This document shows positions 34,223-46,482 of a stretch of DNA of 64,000 nt, piece after piece. Origin of the DNA: Evernia prunastri (lineage: Eukaryota; Ascomycota; Lecanoromycetes; Lecanorales; Parmeliaceae); the NCBI GenBank assembly GCA_003184365.1, contig NKYR01000004.1, positions 62,001 to 126,000 on the forward strand. Direction: 5' to 3'. Position 1 is the first letter of the stretch, and every line of letters starts with the position of its first letter. Both the position numbers and the translations under genes were made by a program. The notes beneath the pieces were generated by a model, which saw nothing but the letters and a program-made list of their open reading frames with translations, had not been told where the DNA came from and searched no databases.

Positions 34223-35478
34223 ATTCGGTGGAGTCGTATTTTATATCTTTCTCACTTTGTTGTAGATTCGCATTCTAGAGCGGCGAAGAGTAGAGATTCT
34301 ATATTTCGATATCAACGCGAACCTGCGATGATGTCGCCTTGGTGCATCAGTCCGCAGTGAACCTGCACTAGTTCGTATAATCGTGATTGTTTTTTGTTTT
34401 CTAGAGCAGATTCATATTTTTTGTTTGGCCGTCAAAACAAAGATTCGTAGCGAAATACAGAGAAAGGTTGACAAAGGCTTAGGCGAAGGCTTTCCGGCTT
34501 CGATGACTCATGATGAATGGGAGCAGCGATACGGGGACAACTAAAAGGCTACTGCTAAGCACTGCTCTTGAAAGTTTTCTCTGCTGCATCTAATTTTCCG
34601 TTGAGATGTTCAAGCCGACAGCCTCATTTTGATGGGAGCAACAAGCCCGATTGGCTGGCCGGCGGAAATGAGACCCGAAGTGACGAGTCTGCACCGAGTG
34701 CACGAACTGTTAGCGATATGGCTCAAGTATCAAGCTTCCCCAGAGTCCCGTGCTGGGACGCCCTAAAGCCACCTTGAATGCTCTAAATCTACTGAAATTG
34801 GAGACCCGCGCTCGCTTACAATGCAAGAATTCCAGGGTCAATAAACCGATCGGCGAGCGGGCGAACTAAGTGCGTGCCACAATTGGGGTACTTTGAAGTT
34901 TCAGGTCAATATGCATGTCAAAGCCAGAGGCTTGACAAAGGCCAGCATCAAGGTTTCAACTTCTTGCTCGAGCTTCCGCTACCTCCCGCTGAAAAATTGA
35001 TCATTTTTACGACGTCATGCAAGCCTGATACTTCCCCGGCAATGCACCTTTCTCCATGAAATTTAGATTGTCATACGGTGTGAGCTCGGCTGCATTGCCT
35101 ACTATCTTCGAGTACCTACCCCTCCTCGAGGTTGCAGCTTCTCTTGGGCTAAAGTCCTTGACACAAACTAACACTCAAAAGCTTGGGCCTCTTTGGGAAC
35201 CTTGCATATGTTTGAAGTTCGGTTCATTGAAAGTCTAACCTCCCCATAAAATTGACGGGTGGCGTGCGGCGCAGTCAGGAACTGTCAGGAACTCCACTGC
35301 AGTCTGCAAGCGAGTCATCATTGCAGCCATATGGTCCCTATACCTTATCTTTAAGTGTAAAACCACCGGGTATCTCCGTTTGCTTCCAACCATTTGCAAA
35401 AAACAGTTGCTCGTATTCTTCGGCTTATTCTTGTATTCTTCACTCCAGCGTTGAACTGATCTCGTCCTATGCGCTGTC
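34223..35478. other. intergenic
   Basis: Nothing recognised before the rhodopsin-like gene. Confidence 0.5.
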
Positions 35479-37254
35479 ATGGCCGTTCATTTTGGAGGAG
35501 TCGCTCCGTCGACGTACAACAGCCCTTCAGAAACCAGGACGATCTACGGCGCTATCATTACCGTCACCATCCTTGCTACCATAGCTGTCATATTTCGTTT
35601 TGTGGCAAGAAGGAAGTCGGAGGCTTCCATTTCATACGGTACGTACATACTGAAGATGATCCGTTCAGTGTGATCCCACCTTTGGTACTAAGATTGAATG
35701 GGTACCGCAAGCATTTTGTTATTTCTATTTTCGAGACCTGTCTTGCAACTCAAATACCCAACTTGAGAAGCAAAGCTGACCTCGAATTACGCGTAGATGA
35801 TTACTCGATCGTGCTCGCACTGGTAAAAAATTCCCCTATCACTCATGCACAACTTTGAAATAAGTTTCTGATTGCACCCCCAGGTTTTTCTGTATGGTCT
35901 TAATATAGATACAATCATTGCTGCGGCGTTATGGGGTCTGGGCAAGCATTTCTTCTCCTTGTCACACGGTCAACTTGTCCATTTTCAAAAGGTAGTAAAC
36001 GTCTTATTCCATTTGAGGAATTGAGTATCACGCTTATACGATTTCTTGCTAGAACGGCCTAGCGAGTTTCGCTCTGTACTTTACTACGAATGCAACAATC
36101 AAAATCTCGCTACTCCTGCTTTACTACCGCCTCTTCTCACCATCTCGTCGTTTTCGAATCGCAGTCTACGCTACCGGCGCCGTCGTCATTGGCTGGTGGA
36201 TCGCCGTGTTCTTCGCTGACATTTTTCAATGCGTGCCTGTAAACGCCTTCTGGGACTATGGAGAAAGGAATATCAAGAAGGCAAGATGCATGAGCACTGT
36301 CACCTTCTCCATTGGCACCGGCGTCAGTAACCTCGTGACTGATCTCATGGTTCTTTGCTTGCCTATGCCTATGGTTTGGTCTCTAAGGACGAATCGGACG
36401 CAGAAGATTACATTGACGGGGATTTTCCTGCTTGGGTTTTTGTAAGTCATTTTTGGAGAACCTGGGTTACAACACGCCAACGTCAATCGATGATCTTTTT
36501 GACTGTAACAACCTTGCTGACCACCATCGGCCCCTTTTAAGCGTCTGCGCCATTTCCATAATCCGCATCGTCAAACTCGTTTCCCCCGGACATTTCGACC
36601 CCACCTTGAGTCTCGCCAGCATTTTCATCTGGAGCTCCGTCGAGCCCAGCGTCGGCATCATCACAGCCTGTCTTCCAATCATGCGTAAGTTCCCGAGCCT
36701 GAACCTTCTTCTCCTGCTCTCCACCAACAACAGTCCTCATCCAATTTTTGCAACATCCTGCCACCTCCACCACCCCCAACCAAGCCCAAAAACCCTCGCT
36801 AACTGAGATAATCCTTTTTCCAGGCCCCCTCTTCGGCCGTTGGCTCTCCGCCACGCTCATCCCCAGCCGCATCAAATCCAACAGGACCCCCAGCGCCAAA
36901 AAACCAACCTCCTTCTCCTCTTCCCAGCCCCAAAGCGGCAGCCTGGCCTCCTCCTCCCCCGCCGTCGGCAAGGGCGGCTTCACCCGTCTCCAAGGTCCTA
37001 CCTATCGCGATCGATTGGAGACTTCGTATCCTGAGACGGCGGGCAGTGGTGATGGCGGTAGGGGGCCTGTGGTGAGCGGCAGCTATGGTGATAAGAAGGG
37101 GACGAGTTGGTTGATGGATGGGTCTGGGAAAAAAGAGGGGGATCGGGGGTTGGAGGAAGGGAGGGATGGGGTGATGGAGATGGAGGAGGGGGTAAGGATG
37201 CAGGAGTGGCCGAGACGGAGGGAAAGTAGTGACTGGAAGATGGCAATGGGGTGA
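35479..37254 (+). CDS. fungal rhodopsin-domain integral membrane protein (SAT4/PTH11-like)
   Basis: Six exons: 35479..35638, 35797..35822, 35884..35991, 36053..36441, 36542..36684, 36824..37254. All introns have GT-AG ends in phase, giving 418 residues. The layout is that of the fungal rhodopsin-like family: a TM near the start (IYGAIITVTILATIAVIFRFVARR), then DDYSIVLALVFLYGL, FALYFTTNATIKISLLLLYYRLF, FADIFQCVPVNAFWDY, LVTDLMVLCLPMPMVW, VCAISIIRIVKLV and IWSSVEPSVGIITACLPIMRP. That makes about seven membrane segments, then a cytoplasmic Ser/Gly/Glu-rich tail. Family members are plasma-membrane proteins, some with receptor-like roles, but ligands are generally unknown. Repeat arrays of one type lie on both sides of the gene. 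Confidence 0.87.
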
Positions 37255-37613
37255 GGATGCAGAATGCGGATGGAAGGATGGATGGATGGGTGGGTGGGTG
37301 GGTGTTTTGGAGGATTGCTTTGTGTGGATTTCGGATTAATGGAGCGGGTCGGGGAGGCGATGGAGGGCCTGGCTTTGGTATATGACTGATGGGATAATGG
37401 GAGCATGCGGGTGTGGAGAATGGGTTCGGATCATAGATTCTTTCGATACGGCGGAGTCGTTTCGATTCTTCCCGCAGTGCGGTGGAGTAGCATTGCTTGC
37501 TTGGTTTGATGAACTATATCTTGATGCTAGCTTTCGTGGAGTATTATCAGTTTCTCTGCTACCCACCACACGAATACATTGCCAGGTACCTCTTATCATC
37601 TCGGAGTCGTTCC

Positions 37614-38121
37614 TGCAATACCACGAACGTTCTGCAATACGGCAGCGTCATAATACCTACTCCGCAATACTGCGGAGTCCGCAATATCTACTCCGCAATA
37701 TAATACTTACTCCGCAATACGCAATACCATTCCGCAATACGGCGGAGCCCGCAGTACCTACTCCGCAAATACAGCGGAGCTCCGCAATATCTATTCCGCA
37801 ATACAATACCTACTCCGCAATACGGCGGACTCCGCAATACAGTCCGCAATACGGCAATACGGCGCCGCAATAGCAATACCTACTCCGCAAATACAGCAGA
37901 GCTCCGCAATACCTATTCCGCAATACAATATCTACTCCGCAATACAGCTCCGCAATACGCAATACCTATTCCGCAATACAATACCTACTCCGCAATACGG
38001 CGGAGTCCGCAAATATAGCGGACTCTGCAATACTGTTGTACCTACTCCGCACTACGGCGGCGTTATAAAACATACTCCGCAATACGGCGGACTCCGCAAT
38101 ACAGCTCCGCAATACGGCGGA
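37614..38121 (+). repeat. long array of CTCCGCAATAC hairpin repeats (copy 2)
   Basis: About 500 bp of imperfect repeats of CTCCGCAATAC with GGCGGAG partners, giving many 6-bp-stem hairpins. Its right part (about 37990-38121) closely matches 34080-34215, including a GCGTTATAAAAC segment. Confidence 0.8.
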
Positions 38122-40526
38122 TTCCTCGTGTATTGGAGACACGCTCTCCAACATCTCCATCAACATTTTGTGAATCTGCCCTTCTCGTCTTCTGACACTA
38201 GGCCATTCAACTTCCACACGCCTCTACGGGATCGAAGCCGCGGCAATACCGTTCCCAATTCCCCTCACTGGCAATCCTCCCCCGCCCTCACCATCGCTTC
38301 ATGAGGCTATCTATCTATCCACTACAGAGGGGCAGCACCGGACCGTCACCAGACGCAGTATAGCCAACTTGGCATCGCCACGCTGATCAGAATGCTACTT
38401 AACGCAACTTTCTTAACTCAAGATTTTGACCGGGCCCCGTCCAACTGTTCTGCGTTGCATTCGTACCTTTATGGATTCTTGGATAGATGAATCCCCCGCG
38501 TTCCCCGCTCGTTGCAGAGGTCGCCTCGACGCTCGGGAAAGATTTAGTAGCCGCTCGGTTCACAAATTCGAAAGCACCTAGCGACATAACTGCTGGAGAC
38601 GGTGATGGCGGTTGCGGTGGATGTGAGCGTTTGCGATGGCGCCAGGTGGGAGGGTCATGAGGGTCTGGCCTAGGGTTGTGAAGACCGAGATTGATAAGAC
38701 AATTGAAATGGAGGCCGGTGCAGTTTGATATCAAGTCTGCATAAGGGATAGTATTCCGTTTCTGGCCGATGTCGGAAAGGCGGGTGGTGCTGTAGATGGT
38801 GAAATCGTATTGCCTTGGGTGTAAGTCGGAGGGTGCGTAAGACAGACTTGTGGTTCTGTAAATATTACAATATTGGTACAGTGATTAATTGCGGACACAT
38901 GAGTATAGACGACGTAGACTGAGCGGAGGCGCTAAGACTGGTTGTCAGCTCGCCTTAAAGAAGAGGTTCTTTCATATCCACTGAATGAACCAATCGAACC
39001 TAAGAACACTCGATCCTCGTAGGACTGGGGCAGTACGGGGCTTATAGAGCATTCGTGCATTTGCAACTTACACAGCGCTGGATGTAGTATCACAGCATGG
39101 CGAATTGTACACTGGCGACCATTGTGCTTAGTGAAACCAGTAGCAAAAAACCCTAGTGTAGTTCTATTTCTCAAGAGACAAAGCAACGATTTAAAATGGG
39201 GGGAATGGAGATCATAAAGTTGGCCTGAATTTCTTGGAAAGGATCCCTGAAGGTCATGCGCGATAGCTGCTTCCTGCGATGGAGTATGATACACATTATG
39301 ACACCAATACTCTGAGAATGGCATCGGTGTGGTAGCATTGGCAAGCTCTGCAGCTGAGTCTGCAAAGCGTCAAATCGCTTGAAGCCGAAGAGAAGCGGAT
39401 TGAAAGCACAAATCTGGTACAATCGACAAATTCCTTGGAATATAAGGAATGAAAGAATTTTTATTGTCACGATTCAGTACTCCTAAAGTTGAAGTCAGTC
39501 GGTAATGGTCGTACGTTGAAGATTGCCAGTCATGGAAGTCTTACTTGGGTTGGGGGCTAATCAATGAATAACGTCTTGCATCTTCAGTCAGTGAATTCCG
39601 ACTATTGAAAAATGCTGCATTCAGTACAGCTACCAAAAGTACAGAACAAACAGTGCTTTCGATCCTTCTGCAAGCCCATCTCTCTCGATCACGAAGCGGA
39701 GGTCGAAACGACAGAGCTTGAGATTCTCGAGAGAACATCATGCTGGATGTCACAGCATACCGGCATATGGGAGCATAAGGAGATGAGGAATGCTAGCGTT
39801 GCTAGCTTAGACTTGCTTAAAAGACGTCGTATAATAAAGTCGATTAATAGGAGAAGAGTGAGCCTGCTTGCAGGATCTGAGTGGCTGATCATGGACTCGG
39901 GACCTTTCAGCCCTAATATGCAGGCCACAATGTAGAAAATTATACTGTAAAGTTGAATCACTTTCAGCGATACTGTTAGTCCAGGTAACGACTGCGGCAC
40001 GGAACAGTGATCGAAGAAAGGTGGCGACCAGGCGGAGGATTCGTCCAAATAAGCCATTTGCAAGGGCCTCGCGTGTTCTGGCAGCGCAGTGTTGCGAGTC
40101 GGAACATGGGAATCTGCGCTTTGTGTATCACTATTCATGCAACTGCAAAGTGAATGCAAGTTCAGTAGTACTGGATATAATCCAGGTTAGAGTGACAAGC
40201 GAGTACCAGAGTCCAAAATGGAGCCCGCGATTCACGAGGGAACTTGTGGGACGTCGCCAAGCAGCTAGCAATGTGAGACCTCGATACTTTTCATGTGCTT
40301 CTTCTCTATCTCCTCGAACAGCATCAAATTTGAACTTATATATCGAAGAGTCTCAAGACTGAGAATTGAGGCATTGATTTGAGGAAGAGAGAAGAGGTTC
40401 ATGGATGTGACTTGAGTCCGGGGCCTTGGAGTAAGGCGGCGGGGACAAATTGAATTCCATCATGGACGTCATCTCGACGCACCAATTTCATCATCGTCAA
40501 AGCTTCGTTTTACCACTCTTCTCTTT
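38122..40526. other. intergenic, no supported gene
   Basis: Open frames are short and motif-free on both strands. Confidence 0.5.
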
Positions 40527-41284
40527 ATGACAATGCTCAAGACTGCGATCCCTCGAACCTTTCTCAGAATATCTGCAAAACAATTTGTCTCAACTTCAGC
40601 GAGGAGAGCATTCTCACACTCACCAATCCGCACCGCCAAAGACCCCAAGATGCCTTCTGGACCCCCCAAACACGAGATGGCCAACTTCCCTGAGATGACA
40701 TCCGCTTTGCCGTCGAAGTCGGGTGAGTTCCGAAGAGTGCTCTGGACAGGGCTATACTCGCAGGTCGTGCTCATGACTGTGCCCGTTGACGGCGAGATTG
40801 GAGACGAGGTTCGTTCTTGCTTCTTCAATGCTGGCTTCAATCATCTTAGCCCAGCAATCCAGAGACTGACTGCTGTTGTGTCTAGGTCCACACCGTCGAT
40901 CAAGCCTTGACCTTCACCTCAGGGACAGGGAAAGCCACCATTGCTGGTAAAGACCAGGATGTCAAAGCTGGAGACCTCATGGTAGTACCGGCTGGTACCC
41001 AGCATCAATTTGTCAATACTGGCCCTACACCACTGGTACTGCTCCCTCTTCCTATGCGCCTTATGTTTTGTACAAGGAAAAGAGACGCAAACTGACAGCA
41101 TCAAACCCAGATTCTCTACACAATCTATTCCCCTGCCGAGCATAATCCTCAATCCGTCCATAAAACCAAAGAAGAAGGCGATGAGGAAGAGGAGAATGGG
41201 AAAGACGAGGCACCTGACTGGAGCAGGAAACCGAAAGCAGAGAATGAGAAGAATGGTCTTGTCAATACAAGTGGAAAGTATTGA
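40527..41284 (+). CDS. cupin-domain protein, probably mitochondrial
   Basis: The model is join(40527..40808, 40886..41035, 41111..41284): 201 residues, introns GTTCGT..TAG and GTACTG..CAG in phase. The first about 35 residues are Arg/Ser/Ala-rich without acids (AIPRTFLRISAKQFVSTSARRAF), as in a mitochondrial presequence. The cupin core reads GEIGDEVHTVDQALTFTSGTGKATIAGKDQDVKAGDLMVVPAGTQH in pieces: motif 1 near EVHTVDQ and motif 2 near GDLMVVPAGTQHQFVN. The usual metal-binding HxH is reduced to one His in motif 1, so metal content is uncertain. The C-terminal tail is Lys/Glu-rich (GDEEEENGKDE). It resembles single-domain mannose-6-phosphate-isomerase-like cupins; the reaction is unknown. Confidence 0.8.
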
Positions 41285-41489
41285 ATATATAAAAATACCG
41301 CATATATATATAATCTTGCCTAATTCCTTGGCTGTGCAAAATGGCAGTTTTCCCAACAGACTTCTCCCAAAGCTGAATGGTCCCTCCTCTTCACTACTCT
41401 GCCTGGTTGTTCTCTGGGGGAGAAGGCAAGCCGCACTCCGGCTCTATATGAGTGAGGTTGGGTGCCAATGTGTTTAATTTCATGAAGCA

Positions 41490-41600
41490 GTCAAGCCGCG
41501 TTGCGGCTTGACCTCGATTGACATAGGACACACCTTCATTTCCTTTCACCACCAAAATAATACAGTCAAGCCGCAGTGCGGCTTTGACTCATGAGGATAG
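41490..41600. repeat. pair of hairpins with GTCAAGCCGC stems
   Basis: 41490-41512 is a 10-bp perfect stem (GTCAAGCCGC-GTT-GCGGCTTGAC). 41574-41588 onward repeats it with one bulge (GTCAAGCCGCAGTGCGGCTTTGAC). Each is followed within about 30 bp by ATAGGACACAC, so the unit is a direct duplication. Confidence 0.7.
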
Positions 41601-41765
41601 GACACACAATCTTCTTCTTCTCTTTCTTTCAACATCACAAATAAAAATAAATACACCTTTTCTTCTCAAAACTTCCTCCACCAAGCAACCCACCATTTCG
41701 ATCCAACCCACACTCTCACCACACCTACGACCACTACGTCCTCCCCACCGTCCCTCACAACAACC

Positions 41766-42479
41766 ATGGTGTTCACAAGAGCGCGCCGCTTCTTGCGCCA
41801 TCTCATTCGCTGGCGTCGAGCTTTCCCCCCGGCGCCTGCACCTACACTTGCGCCCTCGCCTGCGAATGATGCACCTGCCGCGTCCGCAGATCAGGTCTAC
41901 TCCCCCTTCCCTCCGTCCCTTCTCCCCTTCATCCCACCCCCCTTGAGCCAACCAACTAACACCAAAAACAGCCCGAAGACAGAAGGTCCGCAGAGCAGGG
42001 CCCGAGCGCTGGGGACGTGACCTTGCATCCTCGGGGCGAAGTTGTCGCGGTCGTGACGGGGCCGAATCGGATTCCTCGCCGTGGTGGTCGCCCAGCTAGG
42101 AGGCGTTGGCGCGCGTCGCTTCCGGCTATTGAGGAGGAGCAGGAGCAGGAGCAGGAGGAGGAGGAGGAGGAGGAGGAGGAGGAGAGGGCGCAGGGAAGGG
42201 TGGACGAGGGGGAGCGGGAGGAAAAGCAGGGGAAGAAGCAGGAAGAGGAGAAGCAGCAGCAGGAGAATGAAATCGATGACGGTACTGAACCCTTCAACTT
42301 GTTGTTTTCCCATTTCATTTGCGGCCGATGTGTCTGCGGAGATCAATGTCTGTTACTGACCCGTGCTGTTCGTAGCTGTCACCGTCATCGAGGAGGAGGA
42401 GCAGGAAGAGCAGGAGGAGCAGGAGGAGCAGGAGGAGCAGGAGGAGCAGGAGGAGCAGGAGGAGCAGGAGCGAGAGTAG
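41766..42479 (+). CDS. Glu/Gln-rich low-complexity protein (180 aa)
   Basis: The model is join(41766..41894, 41972..42281, 42376..42479). Introns are GTCTAC..CAG and GTACTG..GTAG, in phase. The N-terminus is Arg-rich (FTRARRFLRHLIRWRRAF). A Pro/Ala segment follows, then an Arg/Gly basic block (NRIPRRGGRPARRRWR). After that come runs of Glu/Gln, ending in repeated EEQ triplets coded by a hexanucleotide-like GGAGCA tract. The alternating basic and acidic blocks suggest an intrinsically disordered, possibly nuclear protein, but I do not recognise it. The splice sites support a real gene; the repeat tract may vary in length. Confidence 0.5.
42394..42472. repeat. (AGGAGC)n-type coding microsatellite
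   Basis: Near-perfect repeats of GGAGGAGCA encode the EEQ tract in the last exon of the preceding gene. The antisense frame is poly-Leu/Ser and not a gene. Confidence 0.85.
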
Positions 42480-42868
42480 GTGAACGAGGATCGAGGAGGG
42501 CGGTAATAGAAGTAGGGAAGGGAGGCCGCATGGTTCATGATTCATGATTCATGATGTGACGAGGGCGGTATGATGTTGATGATGATGATGATGCATAGCG
42601 GGTGCTCTGTTTTGGTTCGATGTTATGGACTCATCGGCTGTGATGCGTTTGGTGCTGCTGTGGAGCCATACTCGTTACTTTTAAAGCGACAATTTTATTA
42701 TTTGAGGATGTGCTTTGAATGGTGCTATTTGGTTTTGCGATCGTGTCCGTGTGGATATCCGGCTGCAGTAGCTTGAAAATTGTGCAAAGTCAATGACAAA
42801 GCTCCCCCCACCACATCACCGTTGTTCTTCCCCTCTCATACTCGCGCCATCTACTCACAGAAATCGCC

Positions 42869-44869
42869 TTACATCTCCGCATCCGCATCCGCATCCTCAA
42901 ACCCTTCTTCCCCCATCCCCTCCCTCTCCCCAAAGACCATGAACCCTTCATCCTCGCCCACGATCCTCCGCCAAGCAGCCCTCACATGCTTCAACACGTC
43001 GTCCTCCAGCACCAGCCCCGAGTCCACGTCCGGAAGCTTCAAAACATGGGGGTTGGAAGTACCGGCACACTTGATGTTGGCGTCGTAGTCGTCGGCTGTG
43101 GCGAGAGGGTTGCGCTTCTGGTCGTAGTGGAGGGACCAGAGGATCTGAGGTTTGGGGGATTCGTGGATACAGGCTGTGAGTTTGTCGATGGCGCTTTGGA
43201 GGAGGGAGTGGGCGGTGGTGGGTGAGATGGGGTGAGTGATGTGGGCGTAGATGATACCTGAGCAGTGGAGCGTTGAGTTAGTGGGGTGTCTCGCTATAGC
43301 TGGCAAAGAGGGGAAGGGGGAGGGGAATTGTTGGGTCAGACTGTCAGAGGTATGGTATCTTCAATGAAGTTGCAGACAATGTAGATAAGTATTCATAAGT
43401 TTTGGTCATCATGTAAGGGGGCTTCTTGAATAGGAAACATATAATCAAACTCACATTGGCCGCCTGGACATTCCCCTGTATCGCTAGAATGGATCATCAG
43501 GTAGACGGGTGGAGCATCATCTTTGAGTGCCTGAGGCTTATCACTGCCATGTTCAAGCTCAAGAGTTCCGCTGGGAAAGACAACGACGGCACCGGCAGGC
43601 GGAGGCGCGCCCTCAGCGGGGGAAGGAAACAGCTGCGAGAGCGACGATGATACGATGGTGATACTGCGAGAGACGTGGTTTTGAACATTTTCTTGAGTGG
43701 TCACTGCGTCGAGTCGTGACGGCAAGTCCCAATCTGAGCCGACGATCCAGTGGGCCTTGATCTCCTCGCCTCCCTCAAGCCGGACGGTAGAAACTTGGGT
43801 AATTTCATCCAGCCGAGTGCCTCCCCTCCCAAAGGTTTCTCGATCTGGGTTCCCATCCGTCTCGAAACCCTTGTTGAGAACATAGACACCACCGCCGACA
43901 GCACCGGCCCTGCAAGCGACTTGTGCGATCTCTGCAAGCCCACCCCATTTGGGTATCACGGAGCCAAAACCCGGACCGAACATGCCCACGGAAGTGAGGT
44001 GGCGGTGAATGCGTGGAAGGGCGTAGGACGTGAGGGTTTCAGCAGGATTATGTGGAGACATCGTCAAAGCGAGTAGAGGAGCTTTCAATCGTGGTGGGAT
44101 GCCAAGATGGGATTCTAGGAAATCTGGGAAGGGCTTTGAGCCCCATACTTCCAGTATGGAGGCGTGTGCTTGAGTATCTCCCGCGAGCTTGAGGAACTTC
44201 ATAAGCGATCTGGTGGACCGCAGATCGATGCTCTTGTCCGCAAAGACATCCTCGCGCCCACCTGGTATCCTTTTGAGGCTTCCTGTGGATGATGTCGCTC
44301 CTGATTTTCCAACCCCGTTATCCTCTCCGCCTTCGTCAGAGCTCTCGGGCTCGTATATCCACCAACTCCCAACAGCGAGGAATTCAAGTTGGCGGTAGAC
44401 TTTTGAGGACACAAGGGCAGGAAGGAGGTTCGAGCGAGTATAGATCAGCTGTGGCGATAGCGAAAGGCTGTATGCCCTGGAGAAGCCCAATTTCGCAGAG
44501 CTGTTTGATTCCGGCTCTGAACTGCGTTCTCCCGCGAAATTCCTAACGGTAGCATAGCTGAAGGTCGAACCTGTTCAATTTTGAACAACAGCTAAGACAG
44601 ACAGACATAGGCCATACCTCCGTCAAGTGTATCAGCCCATGAGTCTACCTCTTGCAGGCTCAGAGCAGCCTCAGCGCCTCCATAGAAATCATTCTTGTCA
44701 ATGTGCAGCACTTTCTTGCCTGAGCGGGATAATGCCCTTTACCTGGATCAGTCAGAAAAATCGATCTTTCAGCAGCACATCGCTAGGATACTTACAATGC
44801 CAAAAGAGACTGTGGTAGACCAGTACCCGAAAGCACCACGTCCCAGACTGTTTCGGAGAGCGATTCCAT
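42869..44869 (-). CDS. MRS6: Rab escort protein Mrs6 (Rab geranylgeranyltransferase component A)
   Basis: The model is complement(join(42869..43257, 43455..44570, 44618..44736, 44796..44869)): 565 residues. Splice sites are GT-AG. Exon 2 begins after CCAGGTAAAG, giving SLLALALSRSGKKVLHIDKNDFYGG. The N-terminus (WDVVLSGTGLPQSLLA..GKKVLHIDKNDFYGGAEAAL) is the GDI/REP dinucleotide-like fold. The mid region has YTRSNLLPALVSSKVYRQLEF and the conserved LMKFLKL, while GPGFGSVIPKWGGLAEIAQVACRAGAVGGGVYVLNKG is the REP/GDI core. REP presents newly made Rab GTPases to the geranylgeranyltransferase catalytic dimer in the cytosol. The gene is intact, and the C-terminus ends in an acidic tail (EDADADAEM). 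Confidence 0.92.
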
Positions 44870-44952
44870 ATCGTTCACATGCTTGAGTATTCGGAAGAGT
44901 AAGTACTCCGTTTAGGCCGGAGAGTTGCAGTGAGAGTGCTAATGCCGCGCTA

Positions 44953-45327
44953 AGCCCTACGAGGCTGGTGTGTCAAGGGTAGGTATCTTACTCTGGGCAT
45001 ACCAGATCCGGGTCTCAGGTCGGAAGGGGTCAAAAAAATCTCGGCGGGGTCCAGCATAATCGAAGTATATGCGCTCGTCGGGGGTCAGACGGATATACTC
45101 AGCATATGCACAGACTTCATAGAGGATCAATTTTTTTAGATCGAGACTAATAGTTTTAGCTTCGACGATGTAGTCCCTCCGCTTCGAAAGCACCTCTTCG
45201 CCTCGAAAGCACCTCAAAATTCCGCCTCGAAAGCACTTCAAAAGTCCGTCCTCGCTGTAAAATCCCGCTTCGAAAGCACTTTAAAAGTCCGCTCTCACTC
45301 TAAAAGTTTTCGAAATCTATAATCTTG

Positions 45328-45358
<31 letters not shown>

Positions 45359-45620
45359 TATCGTAATGTTTCTTTACGCTTAAGACACGTCATATAGTTA
45401 TAATCAATAGAATATGCTGAGCATATGCTAGACATATGCTTTAAATCGTGTAAACTGATCGATAAATTTTCGATTAGAAAAAAGTTCATAAGGGGTCAAG
45501 CGGATCTGCTCAGCATATGCATTGATCTCATGAGGGGTCAAAGCCGGATACACTGAGTATATGCCGGCGCGACCCCCGCCGAGGTTTTTTTGACCCCTGC
45601 CGAGCTGATAGCCCTACAAG
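44953..45620. mobile_element. fold-back repetitive element with poly-A core
   Basis: An inverted pair of about 35 bp lies at 45017-45051 and 45571-45606 (AGGGGTCAAAAAAA..CTCGGCGGGG against its complement). Inside are direct repeats of GGGGTCA..GGAT..CAGCATATGCA (near 45078, 45490 and 45533), a CGAAAGCAC tandem array (45183-45285) and a 29-A run (45328-45356). AGCCCTACGAG at 44953 and AGCCCTACAAG at 45610 are an 11-bp flanking direct repeat with one mismatch, a possible target duplication. There is no coding capacity. Confidence 0.5.
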
Positions 45621-46482
45621 ATCCAGTCCCCTCGTCCGCAGGCGCTTTTCGCAACAGTAGATGATTACTTGCAAAATGGCCCAAAATCGTCTGGGAAGTT
45701 GTTCGGCCCAGCACCATATCGGTAATGGAACCTTTCTCTCTAGGTATCACGAAACAGGTAGAATGATTCACTACGTTCTCTCAGTACACAGCTCTATGGC
45801 TGCGAGTCAGCGTGTTATTCACTCGGGAATTGCGACGCCACTCTACCTGTGTGTGAAATGTCCACCAACTCGGCTCTAGCCCAGGGCTACATAATAGTGA
45901 AATGAGCACAACTCCGCTTCATAGTCGACATCTTCATCGTCTTACGCCGAATTCGGTGCGTCTGCCGTTGGAATTGAGCTGCACCAGGAATAAGTCATGG
46001 TCATATGCTGCCCCTTGATGCTGGCGCTGGCAGTTAGCTGTCGTCTTTACGGGCATTGAGGTTGTATCAATGATAGCCTGAACGAAGGGTAGATGAGGGT
46101 CCGGCACAATGTTCATTGGGAATGTAAGAGAGAATAAACAACTCGCAACGGCGAGGAGGAAGAAGGGTAAGGAAGCGGAAATGGCAAGGAAGAGAGAGAG
46201 GTAAGATCGAATTGCTGCAGAGGACTGGAAGGACTAAAAGGTCTGCTGCGGGAACTGCGACGATGCCAATGAGTACTAGCGAGTTCATCTACGTGCGTTT
46301 GGCTGAAAGTATAGCCTCTGAATTCTCGTCCTCTATCTCTCATCCTTCGCGACCCGCACGTTCGAGGTGTTCCACGGCTCAAGAGATTTCGAACATGCTT
46401 TTTGATGAAACAGATTCCTTTACTAAGCAATTAAGGCTGGTTCAGATGCTGTTGGGAGCCACGAGAGGCCAAACCCTACAGT
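45621..46482. other. intergenic, no supported gene
   Basis: Only short, motif-free frames. Confidence 0.5.

Noticed and set aside
34064..38121. CRISPR-like array
   Set aside because: Repeats are imperfect, directly abutting and palindromic with no spacers of regular length, and the genome is fungal.
41956..42545. Poly-Leu/poly-Ser antisense frames
   Set aside because: These are shadows of the Glu/Gln-coding repeat on the plus strand.
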